This document shows, piece after piece, positions 6,465-7,366 of a stretch of 7,366 nucleotides of DNA. Numbering within the stretch: position 1 is the first letter of the stretch; each line of letters starts with the position of its first letter. The stretch is from positions 1 through 7,366 of the forward strand of contig JASHSN010000206.1 of NCBI GenBank assembly GCA_030038695.1. The letters run 5' to 3'. Under the pieces are notes generated by a model. That model saw nothing but the letters and a program-made list of their open reading frames with translations, was not told where the DNA came from and did not search any database. Source of the DNA: Nitrososphaeraceae archaeon (GTDB taxonomy: Archaea > Thermoproteota > Nitrososphaeria > Nitrososphaerales > Nitrososphaeraceae). Position numbers and translations under genes: made by a program.

Positions 6465-6809
6465 TATCGCACGAGTCTTATGATTTTGAAATATGCCAAG
6501 GTGTTTGCAGATGTAACGAAATTAACCGGCTATCCAAACCTCTCCAGTCACGCTTTAGACGCATATCTACCTCCATATACACAAGAACAATTTCTGGAGA
6601 TATCGGCCAAAGTACTGCCCAAGTTGAAGATTGCTCATGTCATAGGAAAAACAGTATGGCATCAGGGAGGCGATTTTCGAGATGCGATCTCAATTGGAAA
6701 GTTGATAAGAAAAAACGATGGTCCCGAAGATGTCGAGCGAATGCTTAGCACAATGAGAAAGTATGACCAAAACAACAACAGCACATCTGGATCTGGCCAA
6801 AAGAATTGA
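6465..6809 (+). pseudogene. C-terminal lid fragment of a probable AAA+ ATPase
   Basis: The frame is open from base 6465, after an in-frame TAA; the first ATG is at 6480 and gives 109 residues. From that ATG, LPPYTQEQFLEIS (about 30-42) followed by AHVIGKTVW and GDFRDAISIGKL (about 64-75), then EDVERML, fits the helical lid of archaeal AAA+ ATPases. In those proteins the lid follows the sensor-1 arginine segment. Walker A, Walker B and a convincing arginine finger are all absent upstream, so nucleotide binding is impossible. Family assignment is by pattern only. The charged, low-complexity C-terminus (DQNNNSTSGSGQKN) looks like a genuine protein end. It is most simply a gene that lost its 5' two-thirds. 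Confidence 0.45.
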
Positions 6810-6924
6810 CGGAAAAAGAAGCAAATATGAACACAAATTAATCAAACTCATATACTATTAGTGTGCATAACTGATTATAAAACCTAGGCTTACTATTCTA
6901 ACTATAATAATCTAACGTGTTGAC

Positions 6925-7134
6925 TTGAAGGCTGTGACGACTTATACAAGAGGAAGATACCCGTTAATACAGAGGTTACTGCAGCCCTTGCGATATGTAT
7001 TGTTTATGATACTTAGACTACTTGAAGGTCCAAGACTCAGGATCGCGCAACATATCGCAGACCAGACGCTACTGTGGACTAAGCTCTATATTAACGAAAA
7101 TATGTTAAGATGGCATTTTTGTAGGTTAACATAG
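6925..7134 (+). other. Unrecognised short frame, possibly a frameshifted remnant
   Basis: The frame opens with TTG and gives a 69-residue basic, Leu/Arg-rich product with no recognised domain or ribosome-binding site. From 6924 to 7016 the neighbouring frame reads more protein-like (NTEVTAALAICIVYDT) before a TAG. Joined to LRLLEGPRLRIAQHIADQT of the first frame, the two would make a plausible helical segment. That suggests one gene broken by a frameshift near 7010. A TATA-like TTATAAAA lies at about 6875. Neither reading is secure, and non-coding DNA is possible. Confidence 0.2.
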
Positions 7135-7143
7135 TATTGTGAT

Positions 7144-7366
7144 TCAGAGAGTTGCCCATTTACCAAGCTGCTTTAGTATGCTATCTATCACCTTCATATG
7201 TTCAATATCCACTTCTGTTGTCACTAAGAGGAGATGGTCAGAGTCTAAAGTAAATGTTATGCGTTTAATCTTTTCATACTCTGCCATCGCGTATTTGCCT
7301 CTGCCAACTTTAGTAGCGAGTGAATTACGTAATGCCCACTCAGCCATTGCTTGGAGGTTTGATAGT
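7144..7366 (-). CDS. Small thaumarchaeal conserved-type protein (5' partial)
   Basis: The minus-strand frame ends at TGA (7144-7146). It stays open through the ATG at 7345-7347 to the window edge, adding residues reading LSNLQA, so the real start is probably outside. The visible part has an N-terminal helix (MAEWALRNSLATKVG), then YEKIKRITFTL and DHLLLVTTEVDIEH, two beta strands, and a last helix (MKVIDSILKQLGKW). This alpha-beta-beta-alpha order with a hydrophobic LLLV strand resembles small roadblock-like sensory or adaptor proteins common in Nitrososphaerota. The assignment is by pattern only and no binding site is visible. It is convergent with the decayed genes on its left, ending about 10 bases from the end of the frame at 7134. 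Confidence 0.65.
   Translation of the reverse strand, partial: LSNLQAMAEWALRNSLATKVGRGKYAMAEYEKIKRITFTLDSDHLLLVTTEVDIEHMKVIDSILKQLGKWATL

Overview
The window looks like a chromosomal piece from an ammonia-oxidising archaeon of the Nitrososphaerales (soil Thaumarchaeota/Nitrososphaerota). This is an inference. It rests on moderately AT-rich DNA, archaeal-type TATA boxes, an Asn/Thr-rich sequon-dense surface protein anchored by a C-terminal helix, a COG1361-type protein beside a MacB-type permease, and a PsbP-like secreted protein. The genus cannot be fixed by reading alone; a low-GC lineage such as Nitrosocosmicus is only a guess.

Bases 1-4143 form a two-gene, same-strand unit. The first gene is 5'-truncated by the window edge and encodes a large cell-surface protein: beta-rich extracellular domains, a repeat-bearing stalk, a Gly/His-rich linker, one transmembrane helix and an acidic cytoplasmic tail. 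After 13 bases comes a complete MacB/FtsX-type ABC permease with four membrane helices and one large external domain. Together they suggest an envelope export or mechanotransmission complex. Its ATPase is not in the window and may lie upstream. Both proteins carry His-rich patches predicted to lie outside the membrane.

Bases 4144-5020 hold no gene I can support, but they are rich in inverted repeats. One cluster, 4389-4517, could be a structured RNA. A perfect Shine-Dalgarno sequence at 5013-5020 precedes an 18-codon ORF of unknown status. Next come a TATA box, a palindrome and a TTG-started gene (5122-6228) for a secreted protein with a PsbP-like N-terminal part and a second C-terminal module.

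Bases 6228-7134 read as a zone of gene decay: a stub of another PsbP-like protein, the C-terminal lid of a probable AAA+ ATPase with no nucleotide-binding domain, and a short frame that is not recognisable. At the right edge a minus-strand gene enters the window. It is a small thaumarchaeal-looking protein, convergent with everything else and truncated at its 5' end by the window edge. I found no tRNA, rRNA, CRISPR array or intact insertion sequence.
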